NCBI GenBank assembly: GCA_024640185.1
Contig: JAHEFN010000135.1
Coordinates: forward strand, 1 to 6,740
Direction of reading: 5' to 3'
Origin: Gemmatimonadota bacterium
GTDB taxonomy: Bacteria; Gemmatimonadota; Gemmatimonadetes; Gemmatimonadales; GWC2-71-9
Length of the DNA stretch: 6,740 nt
The notes under the pieces are model-generated. The model searched no databases and was not told the origin of the DNA. It saw nothing but the letters and a program-made list of their open reading frames with translations. A program made the translations under genes and the position numbers. Of this stretch, positions 1 to 6,406 are shown piece by piece. How positions within the stretch are numbered: the first letter of the stretch is position 1; every line of letters begins with the position of its first letter.

Positions 1-1
1 C

Positions 2-241
2 CACGCCGTGACCCTGGACGACTGCAACTGGCTCGGCGCGCCCCTCCGTGAGGGTGACCGGTGCGAGGTCCAACTGCGCTATCGCAGTGACGCCGTGCCG
101 GCCCGTGTCCGCCGCGTCGAGGATGCCAGCATCTCCCTCGACCTCGACTCCCCGGTCCGGGCGATTGCCCCGGGTCAGTCTGGGGTCTGCTATGCCGGCG
201 ACCGAGTCCTCGGTGGCGGCGTGATCGGAGCGACCCGATGA
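2..241 (+). CDS. mnmA: tRNA-specific 2-thiouridylase MnmA, C-terminal fragment (5' end outside window)
   Basis: MnmA uses ATP to adenylate U34 of the tRNAs for Lys, Glu and Gln and then inserts sulfur to give 2-thiouridine, which supports accurate decoding; it is a cytoplasmic enzyme. Only the last ~79 codons are present. They match the C-terminal beta-barrel of the family: an L-R-Y-R segment followed by an acidic strand, then the near-invariant ending A-P-G-Q-S-x-V-x-Y at about 52-62 of the visible part and L-G-G-G-V-I close to the end. The ATP-binding PP-loop and catalytic cysteines would lie upstream and cannot be checked. The frame is open to the left edge, so the GTG at position 8 is an internal valine codon, not a start. 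The TGA stop overlaps the ATG of the next gene (ATGA), which suggests coupled translation. Identification rests on recalled family motifs. Confidence 0.88.
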   Translation, partial: HAVTLDDCNWLGAPLREGDRCEVQLRYRSDAVPARVRRVEDASISLDLDSPVRAIAPGQSGVCYAGDRVLGGGVIGATR

Positions 242-615
242 AGCACTTCCTTGCCCGGCTGGTGATCACCGCGTTGGCCCTCTACGTCGCCGTCTCGTTC
301 ATCGAGGGCATCACCTGGACCGGCGCACCGGTGGCGCTCCTTGGCGTGGCGCTGGTCTTCGGGGTGGTGAATGCCTTCCTCAAGCCGATCCTGGCGATCC
401 TGACCTGCCCGCTGATCGTGTTCACCTTCGGGCTGTTCACCCTGGTGATCAATGCCGTGCTGCTGCTGGCCACCGCACACCTCTCGCAATCACTCGGGCT
501 GGGCTTCACCGTGGACGGCTTCGGCCCCGCGTTCTGGGGTGGCTTGATCATCGGCCTGACCAGCACCATCCTGACCACCCTCAGTGGCACCAAGCCCGGG
601 AAGGACGAGACGTGA
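238..615 (+). CDS. Small four-helix membrane protein, YvlD / 'phage holin family' (Phage_holin_4_2 type)
   Basis: This is a 125-residue integral membrane protein of unknown function. Hydrophobic segments fall at about residues 5-22, 30-48, 51-80 (probably the long second-third helix region) and 97-115, followed by a short charged tail. Hallmarks of the family are N45 with K49-P50 in the N-A-F-L-K-P-I motif, P58, and the G-L-F-T-L-V-I-N-A stretch at 65-73. The family is named after phage holins, but members are widespread chromosomal genes (for example Bacillus YvlD) and are not evidence of a prophage. The start is the ATG overlapping the mnmA stop; GGAG at 227-230 lies seven bases upstream as a Shine-Dalgarno sequence. 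Its stop overlaps the ppk1 start (GTGA), so the three genes appear co-translated. A membrane-structural or envelope-stress role is possible, but nothing in the sequence shows it. Confidence 0.85.
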   Translation: MKHFLARLVITALALYVAVSFIEGITWTGAPVALLGVALVFGVVNAFLKPILAILTCPLIVFTFGLFTLVINAVLLLATAHLSQSLGLGFTVDGFGPAFWGGLIIGLTSTILTTLSGTKPGKDET

Positions 616-2720
616 CCGTGCCATCCCGCGCGGGGGCCGCGGCCTCTTCACCGCCGCCCGCCCCGCTGGTTGACCTCCGTGATGCCGCCCTCTACGGCAA
701 CCGCGAGTTGTCGTGGCTGGAATTCAACCGCCGGGTGCTGCACGAGGCCCTCGACGACCGGACACCGCTGCTGGAGCGCGTGAAGTTCCTGGCGATCTTC
801 TCCAGCAACCTCGACGAGTTCTTCCAGGTTCGAGTGGCCGGGCTCCGCGAGCAGGTCGCCGCGGGACGGACCGAGGCGGGCCCGGACGGGCTCACCCCCC
901 ACGACCAACTCAACGCGATTCGGGAGGCGGTCGAGGGGATGATGGCCGCCCACTCACGCTGCCTCGTCGACGAGATGCTGCCGGCGCTGGCACGCCACGG
1001 CATCGTGATCCACCAGGACTGGACCGCACTGCCACGCGAGGAACGGGAGCACCTCACGGCCTGGTTCCACAGCCATGTCTTCCCCGTGCTCACGCCGCTC
1101 GCGGTCGACCCGGCCCATCCGTTCCCGCACATCTCGAACCTGTCCCTCTCGCTCGCGGTCTCCCTGCTCGACGAGCACCGCGACCCGCGGTTCGCCCGGG
1201 TCAAGGTCCCGGAGTTGCTGCCAAGGTGGATTCCACTGCTGGCGCCTGACCAGTTCCTGCCCCTCGAACTGCTCATCACCGCCCATCTCGAATCGCTCTT
1301 CCCGGGCGTCGAGCTGGTCGGGTCCCACCTCTTCCGCATCACCCGCAACAGCGACCTGACCCTCGCGGCCGGCCAGGGCGACAACGACGAGGCGGATGAC
1401 CTCCTCGATGTGATCCAGGAGGAGGTCCTCAGCCGGAAGTTCGGCGAGGTGGTGCGGCTGGAGGTCCACGAGACGATGCCAACCTCGGTGCGCCAGTTGT
1501 TGCTCGAGGAGTTCAACGAGGCCAATGAGGGTGAGGGGCTGGCGCTCACCAGCGCCGATGTCACCGCGGTACGCGGGATTCTCGACGCGCCCGACCTGAT
1601 GGCGATCGCCGCCCTCGATCGCCCGGCGCTCCGGGATCCCGTGTTCACGCCGGTGACCCCGAGGCGGATGGCCGAGGACCGGGACCTCTTCCGGGTGATC
1701 CGCGAGGGAGACGTCCTCCTCCATCACCCCTATGACGCCTTCCAGACCACGGTCGAGCGGCTGATCGCGATCGCCGCGGACGACCCCGATGTGCTGGCCA
1801 TCAAGATCACCCTCTACCGGACCGGCGGCGAGATCGCCCGACTGCTCGCCCACGCCGCCGAGCGCGGAAAGCAGGTCGCCGTCCTGATCGAGTTGCAGGC
1901 GAGGTTCGATGAGGAGAACAACATCGAGTGGGGTCGTCGCTTCGAGGAGATCGGCGTCCATGTCGGCTACGGCGAAGCCGGCCTGAAGACGCACAGCAAG
2001 GTGCTGCTGATCGTGCGGCGGGAGGGCGACATGATTCGCCGCTACGTCCACGTCGGCACCGGCAACTACAACCCCCGCACCGCCCGGCTCTACACCGACT
2101 TCGGGCTGCTCACCTGCGATGACCAGATCGGGGCCGACCTCAGCGACCTCTTCAACGTCCTGACCGGCTTCGCGGTGCCGTCGGGCTACCGGAAGTTGGT
2201 GGTGGCGCCGCAGTGGATGAAGCGCCAGTTGCTCGACGCCATCCACCGGGAGGCCGACCATGCCCGCCAAGGCCGGCCAGCGCGCATTCTCGCCAAGATG
2301 AACGCCCTCGTGCATCCGGAGGTGATCGAGGCGCTCTACGCCGCCTCGCGGGCCGGCGTCGAGATCGACCTGATCGTGCGCGGGATCTGCTGCCTGCGAC
2401 CGGGCATTCCGGGCGTCAGCGACAACATCCGGGTGATCTCGATCTTGGGGCGGTTTCTCGAGCACTCGCGCGCCACGGTCTTCCGCAACGGCGGGCATGA
2501 GGAGGCGTTCATCTCCTCAGCCGACTGGATGCCACGCAACCTCGACCGTCGGGTCGAAGTGGCGGTGCCGATCGAGGATCCGCGTCACCGGATCACCATT
2601 CGCCGGTTGCTGGAGCAGATGCTCACCGACAATCGCCAGGCGTGGGAGATGCAACCCGATGGCAGCTATGTGCAGCGGACGCCCCGGCCGGGTGAACCGG
2701 TGCGGGCCACGCACGGCTAG
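612..2720 (+). CDS. ppk1: Polyphosphate kinase 1
   Basis: PPK1 reversibly transfers the ATP gamma-phosphate to inorganic polyphosphate through a phosphohistidine intermediate, supplying phosphate storage and stress signalling. At 702 residues the protein is full length. After a ~28-residue Ala/Pro-rich leader, the N domain opens with N-R-E-L-S-W-L-E-F-N at 30-39 and S-N-L-D-E-F-F at 65-71. The two phospholipase-D-like catalytic domains follow. The autophosphorylated histidine is H461 in K-T-H-S-K and the second catalytic histidine is H618 in L-E-H-S-R; their spacing of 157 equals that of E. coli H435/H592. R403 and R431 match the Mg2+/phosphate-contacting arginines R375/R405, and G-T-G-N-Y-N-P-R-T-A-R-L-Y follows H461. 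All key residues are present, so it should be active. The GTG start at 612 overlaps the previous stop and has AAGGA at 601-605 six bases upstream; GTG at 618 is a weaker alternative. Confidence 0.97.
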   Translation: MTVPSRAGAAASSPPPAPLVDLRDAALYGNRELSWLEFNRRVLHEALDDRTPLLERVKFLAIFSSNLDEFFQVRVAGLREQVAAGRTEAGPDGLTPHDQLNAIREAVEGMMAAHSRCLVDEMLPALARHGIVIHQDWTALPREEREHLTAWFHSHVFPVLTPLAVDPAHPFPHISNLSLSLAVSLLDEHRDPRFARVKVPELLPRWIPLLAPDQFLPLELLITAHLESLFPGVELVGSHLFRITRNSDLTLAAGQGDNDEADDLLDVIQEEVLSRKFGEVVRLEVHETMPTSVRQLLLEEFNEANEGEGLALTSADVTAVRGILDAPDLMAIAALDRPALRDPVFTPVTPRRMAEDRDLFRVIREGDVLLHHPYDAFQTTVERLIAIAADDPDVLAIKITLYRTGGEIARLLAHAAERGKQVAVLIELQARFDEENNIEWGRRFEEIGVHVGYGEAGLKTHSKVLLIVRREGDMIRRYVHVGTGNYNPRTARLYTDFGLLTCDDQIGADLSDLFNVLTGFAVPSGYRKLVVAPQWMKRQLLDAIHREADHARQGRPARILAKMNALVHPEVIEALYAASRAGVEIDLIVRGICCLRPGIPGVSDNIRVISILGRFLEHSRATVFRNGGHEEAFISSADWMPRNLDRRVEVAVPIEDPRHRITIRRLLEQMLTDNRQAWEMQPDGSYVQRTPRPGEPVRATHG

Positions 2721-2731
2721 GCGGTCGGCGC

Positions 2732-3820
2732 TCAGCCCTTGCGGGTCTCGGCGAACTGCTCGAACGCCTGCTGCTGTTCCGGCGTGAGGTGCTCGGGGAT
2801 CCTCACCTCGATGGTGACGATCTGGTCGCCATGCTGGCCGCCCTTCACGAGGCCCTGACCCCGAATCCGAAACCGCTTCCCCGGCTGCGTTCCGGCGGGG
2901 ATCTTGAGCTTCACCTTGGAGCCGGCCACGGTCTTGACGTGGACCGTGGTGCCGAGGACCGCCTGGGAGAGGGTGACCGGGATCGTGCAGGTGATGTTGA
3001 GACCCTCCCGCGCGAAGAAGCGATCCGACCCGACCTCGAAGGTGATCAGGATGTCGCTCGCCTTGCCGCCGGCCTGGGCACGGGGCCCCTGTCCCCTGAG
3101 TCGGACCTTGGTCCCCGACTCGGTGGCGGGCGGCACCGTGACCAGGAGTTCCTTGGTGGTGCGCTGCTCGCCGCCGCCGCGACAGCTCGGGCAGGGGGTG
3201 GAGGGGGTCTTGCCACGGCCCCGGCAGGCCGGGCAGGGCCGGTTGACCGCGAAGCCCCCCTGCCCGAAGGAGATGCTCCCTCGCCCGCCGCACTCGCCGC
3301 AGACCTCCACCGCCGCACCGGGCGCACCGCCACCCCCACCACAGACGGCGCAGAGATCGGCCATCTCGACATGGACCGGTACCTTGCCGCCGATTGCCGC
3401 GGTCCGGAACGAGACCGTGACGGTCATCTCCAGATGTTCGGGACGGCTCGGTGATTCCTCCGAGCGGCGCTTGCCGAAGATCGAGGAGAAGATGTCGCCG
3501 AGACCAAACGACCCGACATCGCCGAAGTCGAACGGTTCGCCGCCGGCTGGCGCACTGCCTCGGCCGCCTGGCGCGGAGCGCGAGCCGCCGCCGGTGAAGG
3601 CGCCCAGCCGCCGCATCCGGTCGTACTTGGTGCGCTTCTCGGCATCGGAGAGCACCCCATGTGCCTCCGAGATGAGCTTGAAGCGCTCCCCCGCCTTGGG
3701 ATTGTCGGGATTGGCGTCCGGGTGGAACTCCTTGGCGAGCTTGCGATAGGCCTTCTTGATCTCGGCCTCCGTGGCGCTCGCCGGCACGCCCAGGACGGCG
3801 TAGAAGTCCTGGGAGGCCAC
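2732..3820 (-). CDS. dnaJ: Chaperone DnaJ (type I Hsp40)
   Basis: DnaJ is the cytoplasmic co-chaperone that delivers unfolded clients to DnaK and stimulates its ATPase. At 362 residues it is slightly shorter than E. coli DnaJ (376). The J domain spans about 4-70 with the essential H-P-D at 33-35. A Gly/Phe-rich linker covers about 74-116, including a D-I-F-S-S-I-F-G segment at 109-116. Four zinc-binding C-x-x-C-x-G-x-G type repeats start at C157, C174, C196 and C210, so both zinc sites are intact, making this a type I DnaJ rather than CbpA. Two substrate-binding beta domains make up the rest. The start is a GTG lying directly after the grpE TGA with no intervening base and no strong Shine-Dalgarno, implying translation coupled to grpE. 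The residues M-A-S-Q-D-F-Y-A-V-L-G fit a normal DnaJ N-terminus. The 3' end faces ppk1. Confidence 0.96.
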   Translation of the reverse strand: MASQDFYAVLGVPASATEAEIKKAYRKLAKEFHPDANPDNPKAGERFKLISEAHGVLSDAEKRTKYDRMRRLGAFTGGGSRSAPGGRGSAPAGGEPFDFGDVGSFGLGDIFSSIFGKRRSEESPSRPEHLEMTVTVSFRTAAIGGKVPVHVEMADLCAVCGGGGGAPGAAVEVCGECGGRGSISFGQGGFAVNRPCPACRGRGKTPSTPCPSCRGGGEQRTTKELLVTVPPATESGTKVRLRGQGPRAQAGGKASDILITFEVGSDRFFAREGLNITCTIPVTLSQAVLGTTVHVKTVAGSKVKLKIPAGTQPGKRFRIRGQGLVKGGQHGDQIVTIEVRIPEHLTPEQQQAFEQFAETRKG

Positions 3821-4426
3821 TCAGATCTGCCCGTCGACGGTCCAGACCTGGACCTTGGCGTGACGGATCACGATGCCACGAAAGCGATAGCCGACCTGGA
3901 AGGTGGCCGCGACCAGATCATCCTTGGCGGGATCATCCGGCGTCAGGATCGAGACCGCCTCGTGCTCGTTGGGGTCGAACTTGGTGCCGACCGGATCGAT
4001 CCGCTCCAGCCCGGCATTGCCGAGCTCCTTGCCGAGCTTGCGCGCGAAGAGCGCGAACCCGTCGCGGAAGGCGGCGTAGTCGGTGGTCTCGGGGTCGGCG
4101 CTGACCAACCGATCGACGTCGTCGAGTTCATCGATCAGGCTGCGCACGAGGTCCGACGCCCCGCGGTCGAACGACTCGGTCTTCTCCCGGGTGGTCCGCT
4201 TGCGGTAGTTGTCGTACTCGGCCGCCAACCGGAGCCAGCGGTCCTCGGCCTCCTGCAGTGCCACGGCGGCACTGGCCGCCGGCACGCTGTCGGTCGACTC
4301 CCACCCCTCCTCGAGATGGTGGCTCGTCGGGGCGGCGGGCAACCCGTCCTCGTCGGGGAGACGCTCCTCCGGCGATTCCGGGAGCTCAGGCTGGTCGGTT
4401 TCCGTGTTCGTGGGCTCTTTGGCCAT
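3821..4426 (-). CDS. grpE: Nucleotide exchange factor GrpE
   Basis: GrpE releases ADP from DnaK and so completes the DnaK-DnaJ cycle; it acts as a cytoplasmic homodimer. The 201-residue protein has an acidic, probably disordered N-terminus (about 1-50, rich in Glu, Asp and Pro), then a long helical, coiled-coil dimerisation region from about 55 to 135 containing the family signature A-E-Y-D-N-Y-R-K-R at 69-77. The beta-wing domain that contacts DnaK starts near 140, with K-F-D-P-N-E-H-E-A-V at 149-158 and the terminal V-G-Y-R-F-R-G and A-K-V-Q-V strands. The ATG start is supported by GGAGAG (complement of 4436-4441) nine bases upstream. It is the first gene after a 99-bp gap and is directly followed by dnaJ, so the pair probably shares a transcript. 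No hrcA gene, which often precedes grpE, is present here. Confidence 0.96.
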   Translation of the reverse strand: MAKEPTNTETDQPELPESPEERLPDEDGLPAAPTSHHLEEGWESTDSVPAASAAVALQEAEDRWLRLAAEYDNYRKRTTREKTESFDRGASDLVRSLIDELDDVDRLVSADPETTDYAAFRDGFALFARKLGKELGNAGLERIDPVGTKFDPNEHEAVSILTPDDPAKDDLVAATFQVGYRFRGIVIRHAKVQVWTVDGQI

Positions 4427-4525
4427 CCGCAGACGCTCTCCACAGCAAAAGTCGAGACTCCATCAGGGCAACCGGCGTGCCTGCCCGGACCGCAAATATG
4501 GCAGGATCGGCACCATCTCGTCGGG
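4427..4525 (-). promoter_or_regulatory. cinA-grpE intergenic region, probable site of the grpE-dnaJ promoter
   Basis: This 99-bp gap is the only non-coding stretch in the window longer than about a dozen bases, so a grpE-dnaJ promoter is likely to sit here if the pair is transcribed independently of cinA. Read on the minus strand it holds a short A/T patch (complement of 4493-4499), a TTGCCC hexamer (complement of 4466-4471) that is a weak -35 candidate with no good -10 at 16-18 bases, and the grpE Shine-Dalgarno at 4436-4441. I do not see a CIRCE element (TTAGCACTC-N9-GAGTGCTAA) or a convincing sigma-32 consensus. The promoter assignment is inference from position. Confidence 0.3.
4480..4505. 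repeat. Short inverted repeat in the cinA-grpE gap
   Basis: CCTGCC at 4480-4485 is the perfect reverse complement of GGCAGG at 4500-4505, with 14 bases between them that contain the most A/T-rich patch of the gap. It lies 20 bases past the cinA stop and about 54 bases before the grpE start. It could be a weak transcription end for cinA, but no T tract follows on the minus strand, or it could be an operator. A 6-bp match can also arise by chance in GC-rich DNA. Confidence 0.25.
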
Positions 4526-5773
4526 TCAATCCGCTCCCAGCAGTCCCAGGAGGGCCGTCTGGGCGGCCCGCTCGCGGACCTGACCGCGATCACCGGGGTA
4601 GCAGACCCGTCGGGTGGTCACCTGGCCCCCGCGCCACCAGGCGAGCCAGACGGTGCCCACCGGCTTCGCCTCGCTCCCCCCACCGGGGCCCGCCACCCCC
4701 GTCAGGGCCACCGCGCGATCGGCGCCCGTGCGGCTCGCCACCCCCACCACCATCGCCCGGGCGACCTCCTCCGAGACGGCCCCGTGCTCGAGGATCAGCG
4801 CGGCGGGAACCCCGAGTTGCTGCTCCTTGACCGCATCGGCGTAGGCAATGATGCCACCGAGGAAGACATCGGAACTGCCGGGGATCGCGGTGAGTCGGGC
4901 GGCGACGAGCCCACCGGTGCACGACTCGGCCACCGCGATGGTGGCCCCTGCCGCCCTGGCGGCGTCGAGGACCACCTCGGCGAGGTCACGGTGGCCGGTG
5001 GTGTAGATCCACGCCCCGGCGACACCACGGATCGCCGCCTCCGCCGCGTCGAGGGCGGCCGACGCCGTGGGTGGATCGAGTCGCCAGGCGGTCAGGCGCA
5101 AATCCACCCCGACCTGGTCGGGGAGGTAGGCGAGGGTCACCGGCCTGAAGCCCTCCTCGAGCGGTCCGAGCAGTTCGCCCAGGCGCGACTCGGGGATGCC
5201 CGAGGTCCGCACCATTCGCGAGGTGATCGGGACGGAACCATGGCGAGCGACCAGCCGCGGCAGCACCTCGTCGGCGAGGAGCCCGTCGACCTCGATCGGG
5301 ACCCCGGGGAGGAGGATGACCAGACCGCGCGGCGTGTCGATCCACAGGCCCGGTGCCGAGCCGAGGCGATTGGGGAGGGCGGTGCCGCCCTCGGGGACCA
5401 TCGCCTGGGTGCGGTTGGACTCGGCGATCGTCCGGCCGATCGTGGCCCAGCGCCGCACCAGGGCCTCCCAGATCGCCTCGTCGAATCGGAGCTCGACCCC
5501 GAGGAGTGAGGCGATGGCCTCACGGGTGAGGTCATCCTGCGTGGGACCCAATCCGCCGGTGACGATCACCAGGCCGGTGCGGTCGAGGGCCTCGCCGACG
5601 ACCGCCTTGATCGCATCCGGGGTGTCGCCGACGGTGGCCCGCCGGATCACCGGCATGCCGAGGCCGGCCAACGCCTGACCGATCCGTGCTGCGTTGGTGT
5701 CGATCGTCTCCCCGAGCAGCAGCTCGGTGCCGACCGTGATCACCTCGACGCGAGGGACGACGGCGTCGCTCAG
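4526..5773 (-). CDS. cinA: CinA family protein (competence/damage-inducible; NMN deamidase domain)
   Basis: Two domains are clear. The N-terminal molybdopterin-binding-like (COG1058) domain begins E-V-I-T-V-G-T-E-L-L-L-G and carries T-G-G-L-G-P-T-Q-D-D at about 72-81; in some homologues it acts as an ADP-ribose pyrophosphatase. The C-terminal PncC domain carries the A-E-S-C-T-G-G motif at about 282-288, with the nucleophilic serine of nicotinamide mononucleotide deamidases, and V-A-G-P-G-G-G further on. The protein therefore probably recycles NMN in the cytoplasm; a role in competence is historical and not shown here. The start is uncertain. Family members begin just before the first beta strand, yet the only usual start codons are GTG at 5743, which cuts into that strand, and GTG at 5881, 112 bases inside pgsA. 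The coordinates use CTG at 5773, whose CTGA overlaps the pgsA stop and gives 415 residues, a normal length. Confidence 0.92.
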   Translation of the reverse strand: MSDAVVPRVEVITVGTELLLGETIDTNAARIGQALAGLGMPVIRRATVGDTPDAIKAVVGEALDRTGLVIVTGGLGPTQDDLTREAIASLLGVELRFDEAIWEALVRRWATIGRTIAESNRTQAMVPEGGTALPNRLGSAPGLWIDTPRGLVILLPGVPIEVDGLLADEVLPRLVARHGSVPITSRMVRTSGIPESRLGELLGPLEEGFRPVTLAYLPDQVGVDLRLTAWRLDPPTASAALDAAEAAIRGVAGAWIYTTGHRDLAEVVLDAARAAGATIAVAESCTGGLVAARLTAIPGSSDVFLGGIIAYADAVKEQQLGVPAALILEHGAVSEEVARAMVVGVASRTGADRAVALTGVAGPGGGSEAKPVGTVWLAWWRGGQVTTRRVCYPGDRGQVRERAAQTALLGLLGAD

Positions 5774-6399
5774 CGGAGCAACCGGCGGTACTGCACGAGG
5801 TAGATCACGAACGAGTAGATCGTCAGCGTGAAGGCGATCCCCAGCGTGGCCGCGACGAAGCCGCCGTGGAAGGCGTTCCACCAGGTCGCCAGCTTCGCCT
5901 GCTCCCAGCCCAGCGGGGCGACGGCATCACGGAAGGCGAACCAGGCGAGGGTGCCGCCGATGAAGACGTTCTGCAGCGTCGCCTTCACCTTGCCGTCATG
6001 GCCCGCGGCAATGACCACGCCCCGCCGTTCGGCATGCCATCGGAAGGCGGTCATCGCCGCCTCGCGCACGATCAACAACAGGCAGAACCAGAGCGGAATG
6101 CTGCCCCAGACCGGGATGTCGTAGAGCGCCTGCCGCTCGGTGCTGATCCACCAGATCGGCACGAGGGTCGCCAGCAGCAGCAGCTTGTCGGCCAGTGGAT
6201 CGAGGGTCGTCCCGATGGTGGTGATCAGTCCGCGACGACGGGCGATGCGGCCATCGATGACATCGGTCACCGCCGCACTCACGAAGATCACGAACGCGGC
6301 GAGCTTCGGCCAGTAGCCCTCGATGAACGGCAGGAAGGCGACCACGGGCGTGATCGCGATCCGGGCCACGGTGAGGATATTGGGGAGATTCCAGACCAT
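5770..6399 (-). CDS. pgsA: CDP-diacylglycerol--glycerol-3-phosphate 3-phosphatidyltransferase
   Basis: PgsA is a membrane enzyme that makes phosphatidylglycerophosphate from CDP-diacylglycerol and glycerol 3-phosphate, the committed step to phosphatidylglycerol and cardiolipin. The 209-residue protein contains the complete CDP-alcohol phosphatidyltransferase signature D-x2-D-G-x2-A-R-x8-G-x3-D-x3-D, running from D46 to D71 with all metal- and substrate-binding aspartates present. The opening N-L-P-N-I-L-T-V-A-R at 4-13 is typical of PgsA rather than of other family members such as PssA. Hydrophobic segments at about 12-30, 33-50, 70-85, 98-113, 145-157 and 178-204 fit a six-helix topology. 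It is somewhat longer than many PgsA proteins (about 180-200). ATG lies seven bases after the stop of the upstream GTPase gene with only a weak Shine-Dalgarno (CGGA). Its stop is overlapped by the cinA reading frame. Substrate choice within the family is inferred from motif style. Confidence 0.92.
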   Translation of the reverse strand: MVWNLPNILTVARIAITPVVAFLPFIEGYWPKLAAFVIFVSAAVTDVIDGRIARRRGLITTIGTTLDPLADKLLLLATLVPIWWISTERQALYDIPVWGSIPLWFCLLLIVREAAMTAFRWHAERRGVVIAAGHDGKVKATLQNVFIGGTLAWFAFRDAVAPLGWEQAKLATWWNAFHGGFVAATLGIAFTLTIYSFVIYLVQYRRLLR

Positions 6400-6406
6400 C
6401 TGGCGG

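Noticed and set aside
238..615. A prophage or lysis cassette suggested by the 'holin family' name
   Set aside because: The family is mostly chromosomal, there is no endolysin or other phage gene nearby, and the gene is embedded between mnmA and ppk1 with overlapping stops and starts.
692..1648. A 318-codon Ser/Arg-rich open frame on the - strand inside ppk1
   Set aside because: The extreme Ser/Arg bias is typical of an out-of-frame reading of GC-rich coding DNA, and it also conflicts with the other antisense frame in the same place.
954..2498. A 514-codon open frame on the - strand inside ppk1
   Set aside because: It lies wholly antisense to a ppk1 with all catalytic residues intact; its composition is the mirror of the ppk1 codons and no motif is recognisable.
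2784..2809. An inverted repeat (GTGAGG at 2784-2789 and CCTCAC at 2801-2806) near the convergent junction as a terminator
   Set aside because: It lies inside dnaJ codons for a conserved-looking C-terminal segment, has an 11-base loop and no T run on either strand.
3170..3360. GC-rich near-repeats resembling a tandem or CRISPR-like array
   Set aside because: They are the codons of the four C-x-x-C-x-G-x-G zinc-binding motifs of DnaJ; spacing and sequence are explained by the protein.
2904..3749. A 281-codon Pro/Ser-rich open frame on the + strand inside dnaJ
   Set aside because: It is antisense to the fully motif-supported dnaJ, with low-complexity proline-rich translation and no family features.
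3659..5509. A 616-codon open frame on the + strand, antisense to dnaJ, grpE and cinA
   Set aside because: It runs across three well-identified minus-strand genes and an intergenic gap, has low-complexity Gly/Arg/Asp-rich composition with no recognisable domain, and is what high third-position GC of the opposite strand produces.
5744..5881. The GTG at 5881 as the start of cinA
   Set aside because: It would overlap pgsA by 112 bases, adds Arg/Pro-rich residues unlike any CinA N-terminus, and has no convincing Shine-Dalgarno.
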